From contig OZ245780.1 in assembly GCA_965227905.1 (NCBI GenBank), forward strand, positions 6,115,886 through 6,179,885: a stretch of DNA of 64,000 nucleotides, in the 5' to 3' direction. Numbering within the stretch: the first letter of the stretch is position 1; each line of letters begins with the position of its first letter. Source of the DNA: CBDDHT01 sp965227905. Lineage in GTDB: Bacteria; Pseudomonadota; Alphaproteobacteria; Rhizobiales; Methyloligellaceae. The notes under the pieces are model-generated. The model saw only the letters and a program-made list of their open reading frames with translations. It was not told the origin of the DNA and searched no databases. Shown one piece after another: positions 26,541 to 36,021 of the stretch. A program made the position numbers and the translations under genes.

Positions 26541-26795
26541 ATGGCCCATATCGATGCCGCCCACTTGGGATCCACATCCGGACACTCGGGGCAAGACCGC
26601 CCAAACCTCTTCAAAAAGTTTGTTTCCGGTATTGGGCACTTGCTTGTGAGCCTCGATAAAGCGCTTCTCGCGACACATGATTATGACCGCCTTTCGCACC
26701 TTTCCGAAAAGCAGCTCGTCGCCCGTGGCCTGAACCGAGGCGATCTCACCAAAGTCATCTTCGAACGCCATTTCGAAACGCCCAAGATTCGGTAG
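26541..26795 (+). CDS. Small DUF1127-type protein
   Basis: An 84-residue protein. The C-terminal half (DYDRLSHLSEKQLVARGLNRGDLTKVIFERHF) fits the DUF1127/YjiS pattern: a short helical motif with many Arg that in several alphaproteobacteria is linked to RNA binding and to phosphate or carbon control. The N-terminal half is low in conserved features. I chose the ATG at 26541; the reading frame is open from 26367 but that part looks non-coding. It is followed by a convergent methyltransferase gene. Confidence 0.65.
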   Translation: MAHIDAAHLGSTSGHSGQDRPNLFKKFVSGIGHLLVSLDKALLATHDYDRLSHLSEKQLVARGLNRGDLTKVIFERHFETPKIR

Positions 26796-26807
26796 GCCCC
26801 ATCGGGT

Positions 26808-27476
26808 TCATCGACGACTCGCAATGATGATTTCCGATGCGAGTCCATAGGGCGCGACAATCTCTCGGGTTAGAATCGTCCACTCTTTGCCGCCTACCAG
26901 CTCAGCGAGGGCTACCGGACGGCAACCTCCGACACGTTTTGGAAACAGGCGCTGTACCGAAGACCAAAGTCCTGCGAGCGCACCAGATAACAGGCCAGAC
27001 GGGCCTTTTGTCAGACTGGCTAGACATAAAACGCCGCCGGGAAGCAGGACGCGGTGCGCTTCCGCGAGGATATGTGCTGCTTGCAGGTCGGACATGAGAT
27101 CAAGCACATATGCGCATATGAAACGGTCGACCGCGCCATCGGCAATCGGAAGGCTTTGTGTTGCGTCTGCCTGAATGAGCGAGGCCCGCACGCCTGTTCC
27201 CAGGTCAAGTCTGGACCGTGTGCGCGCGAGCATGGATCGGGCAATGTCCAGCCCGACATATCTTGCGCCCGGCACCAAATGGCCGGATACCAGCCGTTCC
27301 GCCAAGATGCCCGATCCACATCCGACTTCCAGAACTGAACGTGCCTGTTCGAAATCTCCTGCCCCGAGTAACCGTTCCAAGGCAGCATCTTCATACCATC
27401 CCTGATGATCCTGACGATCGGCGTTCTTCTCGTAGTAGAGTCGCGCTTCTTCAGAGGTGAGCGTCCGAGCCATCAC
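26808..27476 (-). CDS. Class I SAM-dependent methyltransferase
   Basis: A 222-residue methyltransferase. Motif I is SVLEVGCGSGILAERL at about residues 46-61, the acidic motif II is YVGLDIARSMLARTR, then LIQADATQSLPIADGAVDRFICAYVLD (motif IV region) and EAHRVLLPGGVLCLASLT. This looks like the UbiE/Methyltransf_11 type; the substrate is not inferable. It is divergent from asnB, with about 107 bp between the starts. The start may be the second Met (27473). Confidence 0.85.
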   Translation of the reverse strand: MMARTLTSEEARLYYEKNADRQDHQGWYEDAALERLLGAGDFEQARSVLEVGCGSGILAERLVSGHLVPGARYVGLDIARSMLARTRSRLDLGTGVRASLIQADATQSLPIADGAVDRFICAYVLDLMSDLQAAHILAEAHRVLLPGGVLCLASLTKGPSGLLSGALAGLWSSVQRLFPKRVGGCRPVALAELVGGKEWTILTREIVAPYGLASEIIIASRR

Positions 27477-27583
27477 TTCGTCCTTGTTCAGATTCCCGTC
27501 TCTCTCAGCGATTCTATCAGCTGCCCAAAACTGGTATAGGACCCGGGTGTTCGGAGCCGACAGGAACAGACATCGGAACGCTT

Positions 27584-29569
27584 ATGTGCGGTATAGCAGG
27601 ATTCATCGACCTCGAACGTCGTGACGGACAGGACCGCCTTGAACGGCTGGCGACCGCTATGGCCGGATCGCTCCGCCACCGGGGACCCGACGCTTACGGG
27701 ATCTGGGCCGATGAGGAGTGCGGCGTGGCGCTGGCCCATACACGCCTTTCCATCATCGATCTGAGTGCCGCCGGCGCACAACCGATGACATCGCATTCCG
27801 GTCGGTTCGTCATGTCGTACAATGGCGAAGTCTATAATGCTGCCGATCTCAGGCCGGAGCTTGAATCAGCCGGCTATCGTTTCCGCGGCCATTCCGACAC
27901 GGAAGTGATCGTCGAAGGCTTCGATCATTGGGGTATCGAGGAGACCATCAAACGTACCGTCGGTATGTTTGCACTCGCCGTCTGGGATCGCAAACGCCGG
28001 ATCCTGACCCTTGCGCGTGACAGGCTTGGCATCAAGCCGCTCTACTGGGGAGAGCAATCCGGACGCGTCCTTTTTACCTCCGAACTCAAAGCCTTTCGGG
28101 TCCTGCCCGATTGGCAGCCGTCGCTCGATACGAATGCGCTCGCAGCTTACCTGCGTCACGCCTATGTCCCCGCGCCCCACTCCATCTTTCAGGGGATACA
28201 CAAGCTCGGCGCCGGCGGCATCGTCGAAATCGAACCCGGTAGACCGTCGACGCCGAAGACCTACTGGTCACTGAAAGAGAAGGCTCAGGAAGGATTGGCA
28301 GATCCGCTTGACGTCTCGGACACAGAAGCCGTGGACGCTCTGGATGCCCTGCTTTCCGACGCCGTGCAAAAACGCATGGTGTCCGATGTTCCACTCGGAG
28401 CATTTCTCTCAGGCGGCGTGGATTCCTCTGCAGTCGTTGCACTGATGCAGAAAACGAGTGAGAGGCCGGTCAGCAGCTTCTCTATCGGATTCCATGAAGA
28501 TGCATTCAACGAAGCCGTGCACGCCAAAGCCGTCGCGGAACATCTCGGCACAGACCACACCGAGCACTACGTTACCGCGGCCGAGACGCGGGATGTCATC
28601 CCTCGCTTGGCGCACATGTATGACGAGCCTTTTGCAGACTCATCCCAAATCCCGACATTCCTCGTGTCCGAAATGACTCGGCGCCACGCGACCGTCGCCC
28701 TCTCCGGCGATGGAGGTGACGAGCTCTTCGCGGGGTATAATCGATACGCCCAGTCCGACGTCTTCTCGCGCTACGTTGCGTCAACGCCTGCCAGCCTTCG
28801 CCGTATGGGCGCACGCGCGATCGAGTTCTTATCGCCGGCCGCTTGGGACCGGGTTTTCGCCATGGTCCCGGAACGCCACCGACCGCGCCTCGCCGGCGAC
28901 AAGATGTACAAGATAGCGGCGATCCTGCCCGAGTCCGCCGATGGCTTTTATCCACGTCTGATCAGCCACTGGCCGAAACCCGAGCATGTGGTGACAGGCG
29001 CCCGTGAGCCTGAGAGCATCATTCGCGATCCCGACTTGAAAACGCGCTTTCCCGACGCGGTCCAACATATGCAGTTTCTGGATACGCTGACCTATCTTCC
29101 CGACGACATCCTCACGAAAGTGGACCGGGCAAGCATGGCCGTCGCACTGGAAGTCCGTGTGCCGATCCTCGATCATCGCGTTGTCGAGTTCAGCTGGCGC
29201 CTGCCTTCGCGCTTTCGCATCCGAGACGGAGAGCGAAAATGGATTCTGCGGCAACTCCTGTATCGTCACGTCCCGAAACAGCTGATTGAGCGCCCGAAAA
29301 TGGGCTTTGGGATTCCCATTGACGGATGGTTGCGCGGCCCGTTGAGGGATTGGTGCGAAGCCCTACTCGATCCCAAGTCGCTGGCAGAAGACGAGTTGTT
29401 CGATCCAAGTCCGATACGAACGAAATGGGCCGAACACCTTTCGGGCCGCCGCAACTGGGAAGCAGCGCTGTGGACTGTGCTCATGTTCCAGGCGTGGCGC
29501 GAGGATCAGAAAACTGGGAACGTGGACGTCGAGCGCCCCGCGATGGCCAACGGCGCTGTCGGTCGCTGA
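27584..29569 (+). CDS. asnB: Asparagine synthase (glutamine-hydrolysing)
   Basis: Converts aspartate to asparagine using glutamine and ATP. Cys2 of MCGIAGFIDLE is the N-terminal nucleophile of the glutaminase domain, with RHRGPDAYG, HTRLSIIDLS, YNGEVYN and GHSDTEV. The synthetase domain has the PP-loop FLSGGVDSSAVVALM and LSGDGGDELFAGYNRY, with YLPDDILTKVDRASMAVALEVRVP further on. The 661 residues are normal for AsnB. In many bacteria such paralogues occur in polysaccharide or peptide-modification clusters; here the neighbours (methyltransferase, CHAD protein) give no clear pathway. Confidence 0.96.
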   Translation: MCGIAGFIDLERRDGQDRLERLATAMAGSLRHRGPDAYGIWADEECGVALAHTRLSIIDLSAAGAQPMTSHSGRFVMSYNGEVYNAADLRPELESAGYRFRGHSDTEVIVEGFDHWGIEETIKRTVGMFALAVWDRKRRILTLARDRLGIKPLYWGEQSGRVLFTSELKAFRVLPDWQPSLDTNALAAYLRHAYVPAPHSIFQGIHKLGAGGIVEIEPGRPSTPKTYWSLKEKAQEGLADPLDVSDTEAVDALDALLSDAVQKRMVSDVPLGAFLSGGVDSSAVVALMQKTSERPVSSFSIGFHEDAFNEAVHAKAVAEHLGTDHTEHYVTAAETRDVIPRLAHMYDEPFADSSQIPTFLVSEMTRRHATVALSGDGGDELFAGYNRYAQSDVFSRYVASTPASLRRMGARAIEFLSPAAWDRVFAMVPERHRPRLAGDKMYKIAAILPESADGFYPRLISHWPKPEHVVTGAREPESIIRDPDLKTRFPDAVQHMQFLDTLTYLPDDILTKVDRASMAVALEVRVPILDHRVVEFSWRLPSRFRIRDGERKWILRQLLYRHVPKQLIERPKMGFGIPIDGWLRGPLRDWCEALLDPKSLAEDELFDPSPIRTKWAEHLSGRRNWEAALWTVLMFQAWREDQKTGNVDVERPAMANGAVGR

Positions 29570-29594
29570 AAATAGCGCACCACGCTTGTTCAGA

Positions 29595-30557
29595 TCAGAG
29601 CATCAGCCGATTGGTTTTCATATCCTGACCGAGACCGTCGCGGGCAACATCGCGATCATCTCGCTCGATCTTCTGGCTCTCTTTCCAATAGGCCGTGATG
29701 CGTTGGCGAAACGACTTGGCGGGTTCGCCGAAGAGGCGGGCACCACGATGACGTGCCAGCGCTCTCAGTTCCTGCTGGCGCAAACGGCACCCTTCAAGGA
29801 ATCGTGCCACCTCTTTTTCATCGGCTAATCCAGGCCCGTTCTCCCTGACAAGTTTGGCAAGAAAATAGAGATCATGGTCATCGCCGAGAAACTCCGAAAG
29901 CTCTCGTGCTGCCTCGACACGCACATGCATGACCTCTGGCCAGGCGCGAGACAGCAACTGCATATGCCGCCAGTGCTGCTGAACCCACTTTCGCCATTCG
30001 TGAAAATCCTCATCCACGTCATCGGCATAGGCTCGCTTTCGAGTCTGGCGACCGCGTTCGTAGCAATCCTGCAGACCGGCCATCAGATCATCCAGATCTC
30101 CGGAAATCTCCATCTCCGCATATGATGCCCGGGCGTTGGTCAGCGCTGCTACGGCATTTGGGCGCACATCGGCTGAAAGTGCTCTCTCGGCATGACGACG
30201 CTGCTCATACAGCCAGGATTTTATCCCTGTAACAGCCGGCACATTCCAGTCGAGACCGAACCGAATCTGGAGCTTTGTGATACATTCGATCATCGCCTGC
30301 TTGTCGCGAGCGCCCGCCAGCATATGCGAGATGTCGCGAAAACCGCTGTTCTGTTGCTTGAACGTTTGTTTGTCGATCGTGAAACGCGCCAGGCGAAGGA
30401 GCGAGCGCAAACGTTTGAAGCCTTTGCGCGCCTGATGAACCGACTTATGCTGTTGTTCTGCCAGGGAGAGTCTCGTCAACGCCAGATCGATTTGCGTCAA
30501 CCCGATTCTGCGAATTTCCCGTGCCGGATGTCGATTTAGCTTGAACCGATACGCCAT
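29595..30557 (-). CDS. CHAD domain protein
   Basis: A 320-residue all-helical protein with the conserved His-rich polyphosphate-binding pattern: VHQARKGFKRLRSLLRLAR near the N-terminus and DFHEWRKWVQQHWRHMQLL, then FLGDDHDLYFL. CHAD domains bind polyphosphate granules and are often found with CYTH triphosphatase domains, absent here. I chose the Met at 30557 (MAYRFKLNRH) over the longer start at 30587. It is convergent with asnB and divergent from the FAD monooxygenase gene. Confidence 0.88.
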   Translation of the reverse strand: MAYRFKLNRHPAREIRRIGLTQIDLALTRLSLAEQQHKSVHQARKGFKRLRSLLRLARFTIDKQTFKQQNSGFRDISHMLAGARDKQAMIECITKLQIRFGLDWNVPAVTGIKSWLYEQRRHAERALSADVRPNAVAALTNARASYAEMEISGDLDDLMAGLQDCYERGRQTRKRAYADDVDEDFHEWRKWVQQHWRHMQLLSRAWPEVMHVRVEAARELSEFLGDDHDLYFLAKLVRENGPGLADEKEVARFLEGCRLRQQELRALARHRGARLFGEPAKSFRQRITAYWKESQKIERDDRDVARDGLGQDMKTNRLML

Positions 30558-30729
30558 TAAACCCGCAACGCCGCTGGAAAGTGCCACAAATCTGCCACAG
30601 AGTTTCCCTTGCGAGAACCCTCACAGTCAATTGGCATTTCATCGCAGCTCATGACACGGCTACACCAAGACTGCGCTTTCGAAGCGCTCTAAGCATTTTT
30701 CATCCCCGGAGCGGAGAACTGGAGCGGTA

Positions 30730-32526
30730 ATGAGCCGATTGGAACCAGAGCAGCTTGTGTCTCAATGGCTATCGGATCTGGACGATGCACTGTCATCGGC
30801 CGATCTGTCTGCTGCGATCGCGCTGTTTGAAGTTGAAGCCTATTGGCGTGACCTTCTTCCCTTTACCTGGAACATCACAACGTTGGAGGGTCAGGGCGCC
30901 ATCCAGAAAATGTTGGATGCTCAACTGACAAAGATCGAGCCCAAGAATTGGGTTTGTGAAGGCAGCGCCAAGCAGGTCGATGGCGTGACCGAAGGTTGGT
31001 TCACCTTCGAGACCGACGTTGCCAGATGCAAAGGTCATATCAGGCTTAGGGGTGGCAAATGCTGGACTCTGCTAACCACCATGACGGAACTGAAGGGCTT
31101 TGAGGAAAAGGTGGGAAGGCGCCGATGGTCTGGCATCACGCACGGCGCCATCAAGAAACGCAAGAGCTGGTTGGAGCAGAAAACGCAAGAAGAGGCAGAG
31201 CTCGGATACACGAAACAGCCCTATTGTCTGATTGTCGGAGGCGGTCAAGGCGGAATCGCGCTTGGGGCGCGCATGAAGCAATTGGATGTCCCGACAATCA
31301 TAATCGACAAGAATGAGCGACCCGGCGATGCCTGGCGCAACCGATACAAATCGCTCTGCCTGCATGATCCGGTCTGGTACGACCACATGCCCTACATCCC
31401 CTTTCCCGATCACTGGCCGGTGTTCTCACCGAAGGACAAGCTGGGTGACTGGCTTGAGATGTACACCAAGGTCATGGAGTTGAATTATTGGTCGAAGACA
31501 ATCTGCAAACGAGCATCGTTCGATGGCGCTTCGGGCGAATGGACAGTCCAGATTGAAAGAGACGGAAGACAGCACACGTTAAGGCCGACGCATCTCGTTC
31601 TCGCAACAGGCATGTCTGGTCGACCTAGTATTCCACAGATACCCGGTGCCGCCAGTTTTGAAGGCGAACAGCACCACTCGAGCCAGCATCACGGACCTGA
31701 TGCCTATGAAGGCAAGAACTGCGTTGTTGTCGGCTCGAATAATTCGGCCCACGACATTGCCGCAGCCCTCTGGGAAGTCGGCGCCAACGTCACAATGATC
31801 CAGAGATCATCAACGCTTGTCGCCAAGTCGGAAACGCTGATGAAACTGGCTGTGGGTCGACTCTATTCCGAAGAAGCCATCGAGAGAGGCATCGATCATC
31901 TAACGGCAGATCTCATGCATGCTTCCGTGCCCTACAGGCTCATGCCGGACTTTCAGAAGCCGGTTTTCGAGGAGATCGCCGAACACGACAGGGACTTCTA
32001 CGACCGGCTCACCAAAGCGGGCTTTATGCTGGACTTCGGTGAGGACGGCTCCGGCCTTCACACCAAATATGTGCGCCGGGGGTCAGGCTACTACATCGAC
32101 GTCGGTGCATCGGATCTCGTCGCCGATGGAGAAATAGGATTGAAGAGCGGCGTGGAGCCCGTCGAGATAAGGGCACATTCGGTTGTCTTGTCGGATGGAA
32201 CGGAATTGGCAGCCGACCTGATCGTCTATGCCACCGGTTATGGCTCAATGAATGGTTGGGCTGCAGAAATCATTTCACAAGAGACCGCAGACAAGGTCGG
32301 CAAGTGTTGGGGTGTAGGATCGAATACGAAGTACGATCCTGGTCCTTGGGAAGGCGAGTTGCGCAACATGTGGAAGCCAACCCGGCAGGATGCTCTCTGG
32401 TTTCATGGAGGGAACCTGCAGCAGTCACGACACTATTCACGCTATCTGTCGCTACAGATCAAAGCCCGGATGGAAGGACTTTCGACGCCGGTGTACGGTG
32501 TACCGACGGTTCACCATCTACAATAG
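30730..32526 (+). CDS. FAD-dependent monooxygenase with N-terminal SnoaL/NTF2-like domain
   Basis: A 598-residue NAD(P)/FAD-dependent oxidoreductase. Residues 1-150 look like a SnoaL/NTF2-type domain (WLSDLDDALSSADLSAAIALFEVEAYWRDLL). The FAD-binding loop is CLIVGGGQGGIALGARMKQL at about residue 162, followed by ERPGDAWRNRYKSLCLHDP (a flavin-containing-monooxygenase pattern). The second nucleotide loop is CVVVGSNNSAHDIAAALWEVGA; one Gly of GxGxxG is replaced, as in relatives I recall. DLIVYATGYGSMNGW closes the motif set. The substrate is unknown. An EamA transporter starts 54 bp downstream and may be co-transcribed. Confidence 0.87.
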   Translation: MSRLEPEQLVSQWLSDLDDALSSADLSAAIALFEVEAYWRDLLPFTWNITTLEGQGAIQKMLDAQLTKIEPKNWVCEGSAKQVDGVTEGWFTFETDVARCKGHIRLRGGKCWTLLTTMTELKGFEEKVGRRRWSGITHGAIKKRKSWLEQKTQEEAELGYTKQPYCLIVGGGQGGIALGARMKQLDVPTIIIDKNERPGDAWRNRYKSLCLHDPVWYDHMPYIPFPDHWPVFSPKDKLGDWLEMYTKVMELNYWSKTICKRASFDGASGEWTVQIERDGRQHTLRPTHLVLATGMSGRPSIPQIPGAASFEGEQHHSSQHHGPDAYEGKNCVVVGSNNSAHDIAAALWEVGANVTMIQRSSTLVAKSETLMKLAVGRLYSEEAIERGIDHLTADLMHASVPYRLMPDFQKPVFEEIAEHDRDFYDRLTKAGFMLDFGEDGSGLHTKYVRRGSGYYIDVGASDLVADGEIGLKSGVEPVEIRAHSVVLSDGTELAADLIVYATGYGSMNGWAAEIISQETADKVGKCWGVGSNTKYDPGPWEGELRNMWKPTRQDALWFHGGNLQQSRHYSRYLSLQIKARMEGLSTPVYGVPTVHHLQ

Positions 32527-32579
32527 TTGATCCGGCATTTCGACAACCGACACCAATCCAGGATCCGATAGGAGATAGC

Positions 32580-33461
32580 GTGCCAGCGAGCCACTCATCT
32601 GCTGGACGACAAACCCTTCTGGGTGTCGGCTGGATGGTGCTGACCGGGTTCCTCTTCGTTTGTGTGACCGCGATTGTTCGCCACCTCGGCACAAGCATGC
32701 CGGCGATCGAAGCGGCGTTTATCCGCTATGCCATGGGGTTGTTGTTTGTCCTGCCCGTGTTGCTTCGCCTCCGCCGCCAAAGGCCGAAACCTGGGAGCAT
32801 GCGTCTCTATGTCGTGCGCGGGCTGGTGCATGGCGGCTATATCATCTTGTGGTTCTATGCGATGGCTCGCATTCCGATCGCTGAAGTCACCGCGCTGGGA
32901 TATCTGGCACCCATTTTCGTTGCTGTCGGTGCCGCCCTTTTCCTCGGGGAGAAACTTCACTACCGGCGCATTGCGGCAATCCTCGCCGGCTTCATCGGCA
33001 TGTTGGTTATTGTCCGTCCGGGATTCACCGAGATTTCTCTTGGTCAGATGGCGATGATCGTCGGGGCGCCATTCATCGCAGCTTCGCTCCTTCTGGGAAA
33101 GCGGCTGAGCCGGGATGAAGACCCGTCAATGATCGTTGCGATGCTGTCTCTCTTCGTCACGCTGACGTTGCTTCCCGGCACAATTCTGCAATGGCGAACG
33201 CCCACCCTTGAGGAATTTCTCTGGCTTTCGCTTACGGCTGCATTCGCGACCGCTGCACACTATTGTCTGACAAAAGCATTGCAGGCGGCACCCATCACCG
33301 TGACGCAACCCATCTCATTTCTACAACTCGTCTGGGCATCGCTCGTCGGATTGGCTTTGTTCGACGAGGCACTGGACCCGTACATATTTATGGGCAGCGC
33401 CATCATCGTTGGTGCTGCAACTTACATTGCGCACCGCGAAAGGGTTGCAGCACGTTCCTGA
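32580..33461 (+). CDS. EamA/DMT family transporter
   Basis: A 293-residue drug/metabolite transporter with about ten hydrophobic segments in two EamA repeats (GWMVLTGFLFVCVTAIVRHLG and ALGYLAPIFVAVGAALFLGEKLHYRRIAAILAGFIGMLVIV are typical). I chose the GTG at 32580, with AGGAG 8 bp upstream, after the monooxygenase stop. The frame is open further upstream but only inside the preceding gene. The second repeat ends with PISFLQLVWASLVGLALFDE. The substrate cannot be inferred. It is probably co-transcribed with the upstream monooxygenase. Confidence 0.87.
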   Translation: MPASHSSAGRQTLLGVGWMVLTGFLFVCVTAIVRHLGTSMPAIEAAFIRYAMGLLFVLPVLLRLRRQRPKPGSMRLYVVRGLVHGGYIILWFYAMARIPIAEVTALGYLAPIFVAVGAALFLGEKLHYRRIAAILAGFIGMLVIVRPGFTEISLGQMAMIVGAPFIAASLLLGKRLSRDEDPSMIVAMLSLFVTLTLLPGTILQWRTPTLEEFLWLSLTAAFATAAHYCLTKALQAAPITVTQPISFLQLVWASLVGLALFDEALDPYIFMGSAIIVGAATYIAHRERVAARS

Positions 33462-33484
33462 AACGAAAGACGTTTAGCAACCGT

Positions 33485-34402
33485 TCAATCCGCATTCAGC
33501 CGCTGGAAATGAGAGATGGTCTGGCGCACACCTTCTTCAAGTCCGGTGAGCTGCAAATCACCGACCGTTCGCTGGAGCGCGGAACTGTCCAATTCACCAG
33601 ATGCACCCGCGCGCTCTTCCGCATTGGGCGCATATTCGATATCGGCGTCCGGGACGACGGACTGGATTGCAGAAATCAGGTCATCAGTCGAGCGCGGCTT
33701 GGGCCCGGTATCGGCGACACCGGCACCTTGAAGCGGCGACAGTGCCGCGCGGACATAGAGATCTGCAAGATCTGACACGAATTCGAAGATCGTTTGAGAT
33801 CGCCATGCCAACCGATAAGGCCTTCCGGCGGCAGCGGCCTTCATAGCGGCGGTGACAATCGCTGTATCACCATTGTCCCGTCCAACGCCATATACGATAG
33901 CGGGCCGCAATCCCAGCGACGCGACCCCATGATCGGAATGATAGAAGCGAGCGAGTTCCTCGCTGGTTGCCTTGCAGGCGCCATAGAGATTTGGAACCCG
34001 GTTGTCGGGCCCACGCGGCCGCGCCGCGGCCGAACTTGTATAAACAACGGATGCATTGCCAATTTGCCTTGCGGCCTCAAGGACGTTTGCATCGCCAAGC
34101 ATATTGATCCGAACAGCAGCAGGCGGATCATTGCGGCACTCCGGCGTGAGGAGCGCGGCCAAGTGGATAATCGCGTCCGGCCGATGACGCTCGGCAAGCG
34201 CGAGGACCTTATCGGTTTCTGATACGTCCAGCTGTTCCCAAACGATGTTGGCCGGCACATCGCCTTCGCAAACCAATCTTAGCCGGTCGTCATTCGGTCT
34301 TCGGGCCGTGGCAACGACCGAAACATTTTCTCGCGCCAGTCGGTGGAGAATCCATGCTCCGATGAAACCAGATGCACCGGTTACAAGGACTGTCTCGGCC
34401 AT
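33485..34402 (-). CDS. NAD(P)-dependent epimerase/dehydratase family protein
   Basis: A 305-residue extended SDR. The dinucleotide-binding loop TGASGFIGAWILHRL is at residues 8-22. IIHLAALLTPE and VVYTSSAA (active-site Ser/Thr region) follow, and the catalytic pair is YGACK (YxxxK) near residue 143. The C-terminal third varies, as usual for substrate binding. Function could be a nucleotide-sugar epimerase or a reductase; no neighbouring sugar gene helps. It is convergent with the EamA gene and lies 53 bp downstream of thiE on the same strand. Confidence 0.85.
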   Translation of the reverse strand: MAETVLVTGASGFIGAWILHRLARENVSVVATARRPNDDRLRLVCEGDVPANIVWEQLDVSETDKVLALAERHRPDAIIHLAALLTPECRNDPPAAVRINMLGDANVLEAARQIGNASVVYTSSAAARPRGPDNRVPNLYGACKATSEELARFYHSDHGVASLGLRPAIVYGVGRDNGDTAIVTAAMKAAAAGRPYRLAWRSQTIFEFVSDLADLYVRAALSPLQGAGVADTGPKPRSTDDLISAIQSVVPDADIEYAPNAEERAGASGELDSSALQRTVGDLQLTGLEEGVRQTISHFQRLNAD

Positions 34403-34455
34403 GACCTGAATTCCCCCTCGGCGATCGTTCGCGCGTTCCGCTCTCCCCAGGCCGC

Positions 34456-35046
34456 TCAGTCAGCCAAGCGAAGCCAGTCGCGCATTGTCTGTTCCGGATC
34501 GTCAGCCGTGACGATGTCCGTAACGACCGCCAGTGAATCGGCGCCTGCAGCAAAGACCGCCGGAGCACGGGCAACGGTAATCCCACCGATGGCAACGAGC
34601 GGACAGGGGATCAGCCGCTTCCACTCCCCAATGCGATCAAGCCCCTGCGGATCCCATTTCATCTTCTTCAACTTGGTCTCGTATATGGGACCGAGCGCGA
34701 CATAGTCGGGTTTTGCCGCCAATGCGATTTCGAGCTCTTCGTGGCTGTGCGTGCTGATTCCGAGTTTCAGGCCAGCGGTAGCGATAGCATCTCGGTTCGC
34801 GGCGGCGAGATCCTCCTGACCAAGGTGAATATAGGTTGCACCGAGTTCGATCGCCTCTTGCCAATAGTCGTTGACGATCAGCTCGGCACCATGGTCCGCG
34901 CAAACACTTAGGGATCGCGTGATCTGATCACGGATCTCTTGAGGCTCGGCATTCTTGAGGCGGAGTTGAATGGTCTTGACGCCAAGCGGGACAAGCCGGG
35001 CGATCCAGTCTGCATCCGGCATGACCGGGTAGATACTATGAAGCAT
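34456..35046 (-). CDS. thiE: Thiamine phosphate synthase
   Basis: Joins the pyrimidine (HMP-PP) and thiazole phosphate moieties to thiamine phosphate. This 196-residue TIM-barrel protein has TIQLRLKNA, LIVNDYWQEAIELGATYIHLGQEDL, LGISTHSHEELEIAL and YVALGPIYETKLKKM (the pyrophosphate site), then LVAIGGITVARAPAVFAAGADSLAVVTDI. The start overlaps the end of thiG by 11 bp. It is the last gene of thiO-thiS-thiG-thiE. Confidence 0.94.
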   Translation of the reverse strand: MLHSIYPVMPDADWIARLVPLGVKTIQLRLKNAEPQEIRDQITRSLSVCADHGAELIVNDYWQEAIELGATYIHLGQEDLAAANRDAIATAGLKLGISTHSHEELEIALAAKPDYVALGPIYETKLKKMKWDPQGLDRIGEWKRLIPCPLVAIGGITVARAPAVFAAGADSLAVVTDIVTADDPEQTMRDWLRLAD

Positions 35047-35824
35047 TATCGAGCTCGAAGAAGGGCGTTCCTGCGACAGGCGTCGATGGTGATGCCATGT
35101 CGCGTGGTTCCATAAGACCGGCTTCGTGCGCGAGGCGGCCGGCCTCTATCGCATTGGCGAAGGCTTTGGCCATTGCGGCTGGCTGACCAGCCTTTGAGAC
35201 TGCCGTGTTGAGAAGGATTGCGTCGTAGCCCATCTCCATGGCCCGCGCAGCATGAGATGGCGCACCGATTCCGGCGTCGACGACGAGCGGCATATCGGGG
35301 AAATATGCGCGCATCGTTTTCAGCGCTGTCGGATTGGCCAATCCTTGTCCGGAACCGATGGGCGCCCCCCAGGGCATCAGGACCCGGCAACCGGCCTCGA
35401 CCAGACGTTCCGCCGCGCTCAGATCCTCGGTCGTGTAGGGAAAGACTTCGAACCCACTCTCCACCAGAATGCGTGCGGCTTCGACAAGTCCGAAGAGATC
35501 GGGCTGAAGCGTATCGTCATTGGCGATGACTTCGAGCTTGACCCATGACGTATCGAACAGCTCGCGGCCCATTTCCGCCGTCGTCACAGCTTCTTTGACC
35601 GTGCGGCATCCAGCCGTGTTGGGCAAAACGGCAACGCCAAGTGCCTTGATCAATTCCCAAAAACTTTGTCCGGCTTTGATCCCCGCCGACTCGCGCCGCA
35701 AGGATACGGTCACAATCTCAGCCTTTGAAGCCTCGACCGCATCGCCGAGTATCTGGGGCGACGGATATTGCGCAGTGCCGAGTAGCAGACGCGAGCTAAA
35801 TTTCTGGCCATAGAACGCGACCAT
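35036..35824 (-). CDS. thiG: Thiazole synthase
   Basis: Forms the thiazole phosphate ring from DXP, dehydroglycine and the ThiS thiocarboxylate. The 262-residue product has FSSRLLLGTAQYPSPQ, LPNTAGCRTVKEAVTTAEMGRELFDTSWVKLEVI (with the Schiff-base Lys), VLMPWGAPIGSGQGL and VVDAGIGAPSHAARAMEMGYDAILLNTAVSKA. The ATG overlaps the thiS stop by a base. This is a complete and typical protein, probably co-translated with thiS and thiE. Confidence 0.97.
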   Translation of the reverse strand: MVAFYGQKFSSRLLLGTAQYPSPQILGDAVEASKAEIVTVSLRRESAGIKAGQSFWELIKALGVAVLPNTAGCRTVKEAVTTAEMGRELFDTSWVKLEVIANDDTLQPDLFGLVEAARILVESGFEVFPYTTEDLSAAERLVEAGCRVLMPWGAPIGSGQGLANPTALKTMRAYFPDMPLVVDAGIGAPSHAARAMEMGYDAILLNTAVSKAGQPAAMAKAFANAIEAGRLAHEAGLMEPRDMASPSTPVAGTPFFELDNAS

Positions 35825-36021
35825 TATCCGCCCTGCCTCGGTGCGACGATTTCGATGCTGTCATTCTCGGCGAGCGCCTGCGCCAGGCGGCCGGGTGCGG
35901 GCACAAAGTCGCCGTTTACCGCGGTCGCGATCTTGGCGTCACCAAAGCCCAGCATCTCGCAGAGTTCAGCCAGCGTGCGGGCTTTCGTGTCGGTCTTTTC
36001 ACCGTTCAACACTATGCGCAC
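35824..36021 (-). CDS. thiS: Sulfur carrier protein ThiS
   Basis: A 65-residue ubiquitin-like sulfur carrier for thiazole synthesis. It starts with a GTG at 36021 (MRIVLNGEKTDTKARTLAEL), which has GGAGG 6 bp upstream, and ends in the required Gly-Gly (APRQGG). The longer frame to 36066 has no family support. The start lies 23 bp inside the thiO 3' end and the stop abuts thiG, so the four thi genes are tightly packed. Confidence 0.93.
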   Translation of the reverse strand: MRIVLNGEKTDTKARTLAELCEMLGFGDAKIATAVNGDFVPAPGRLAQALAENDSIEIVAPRQGG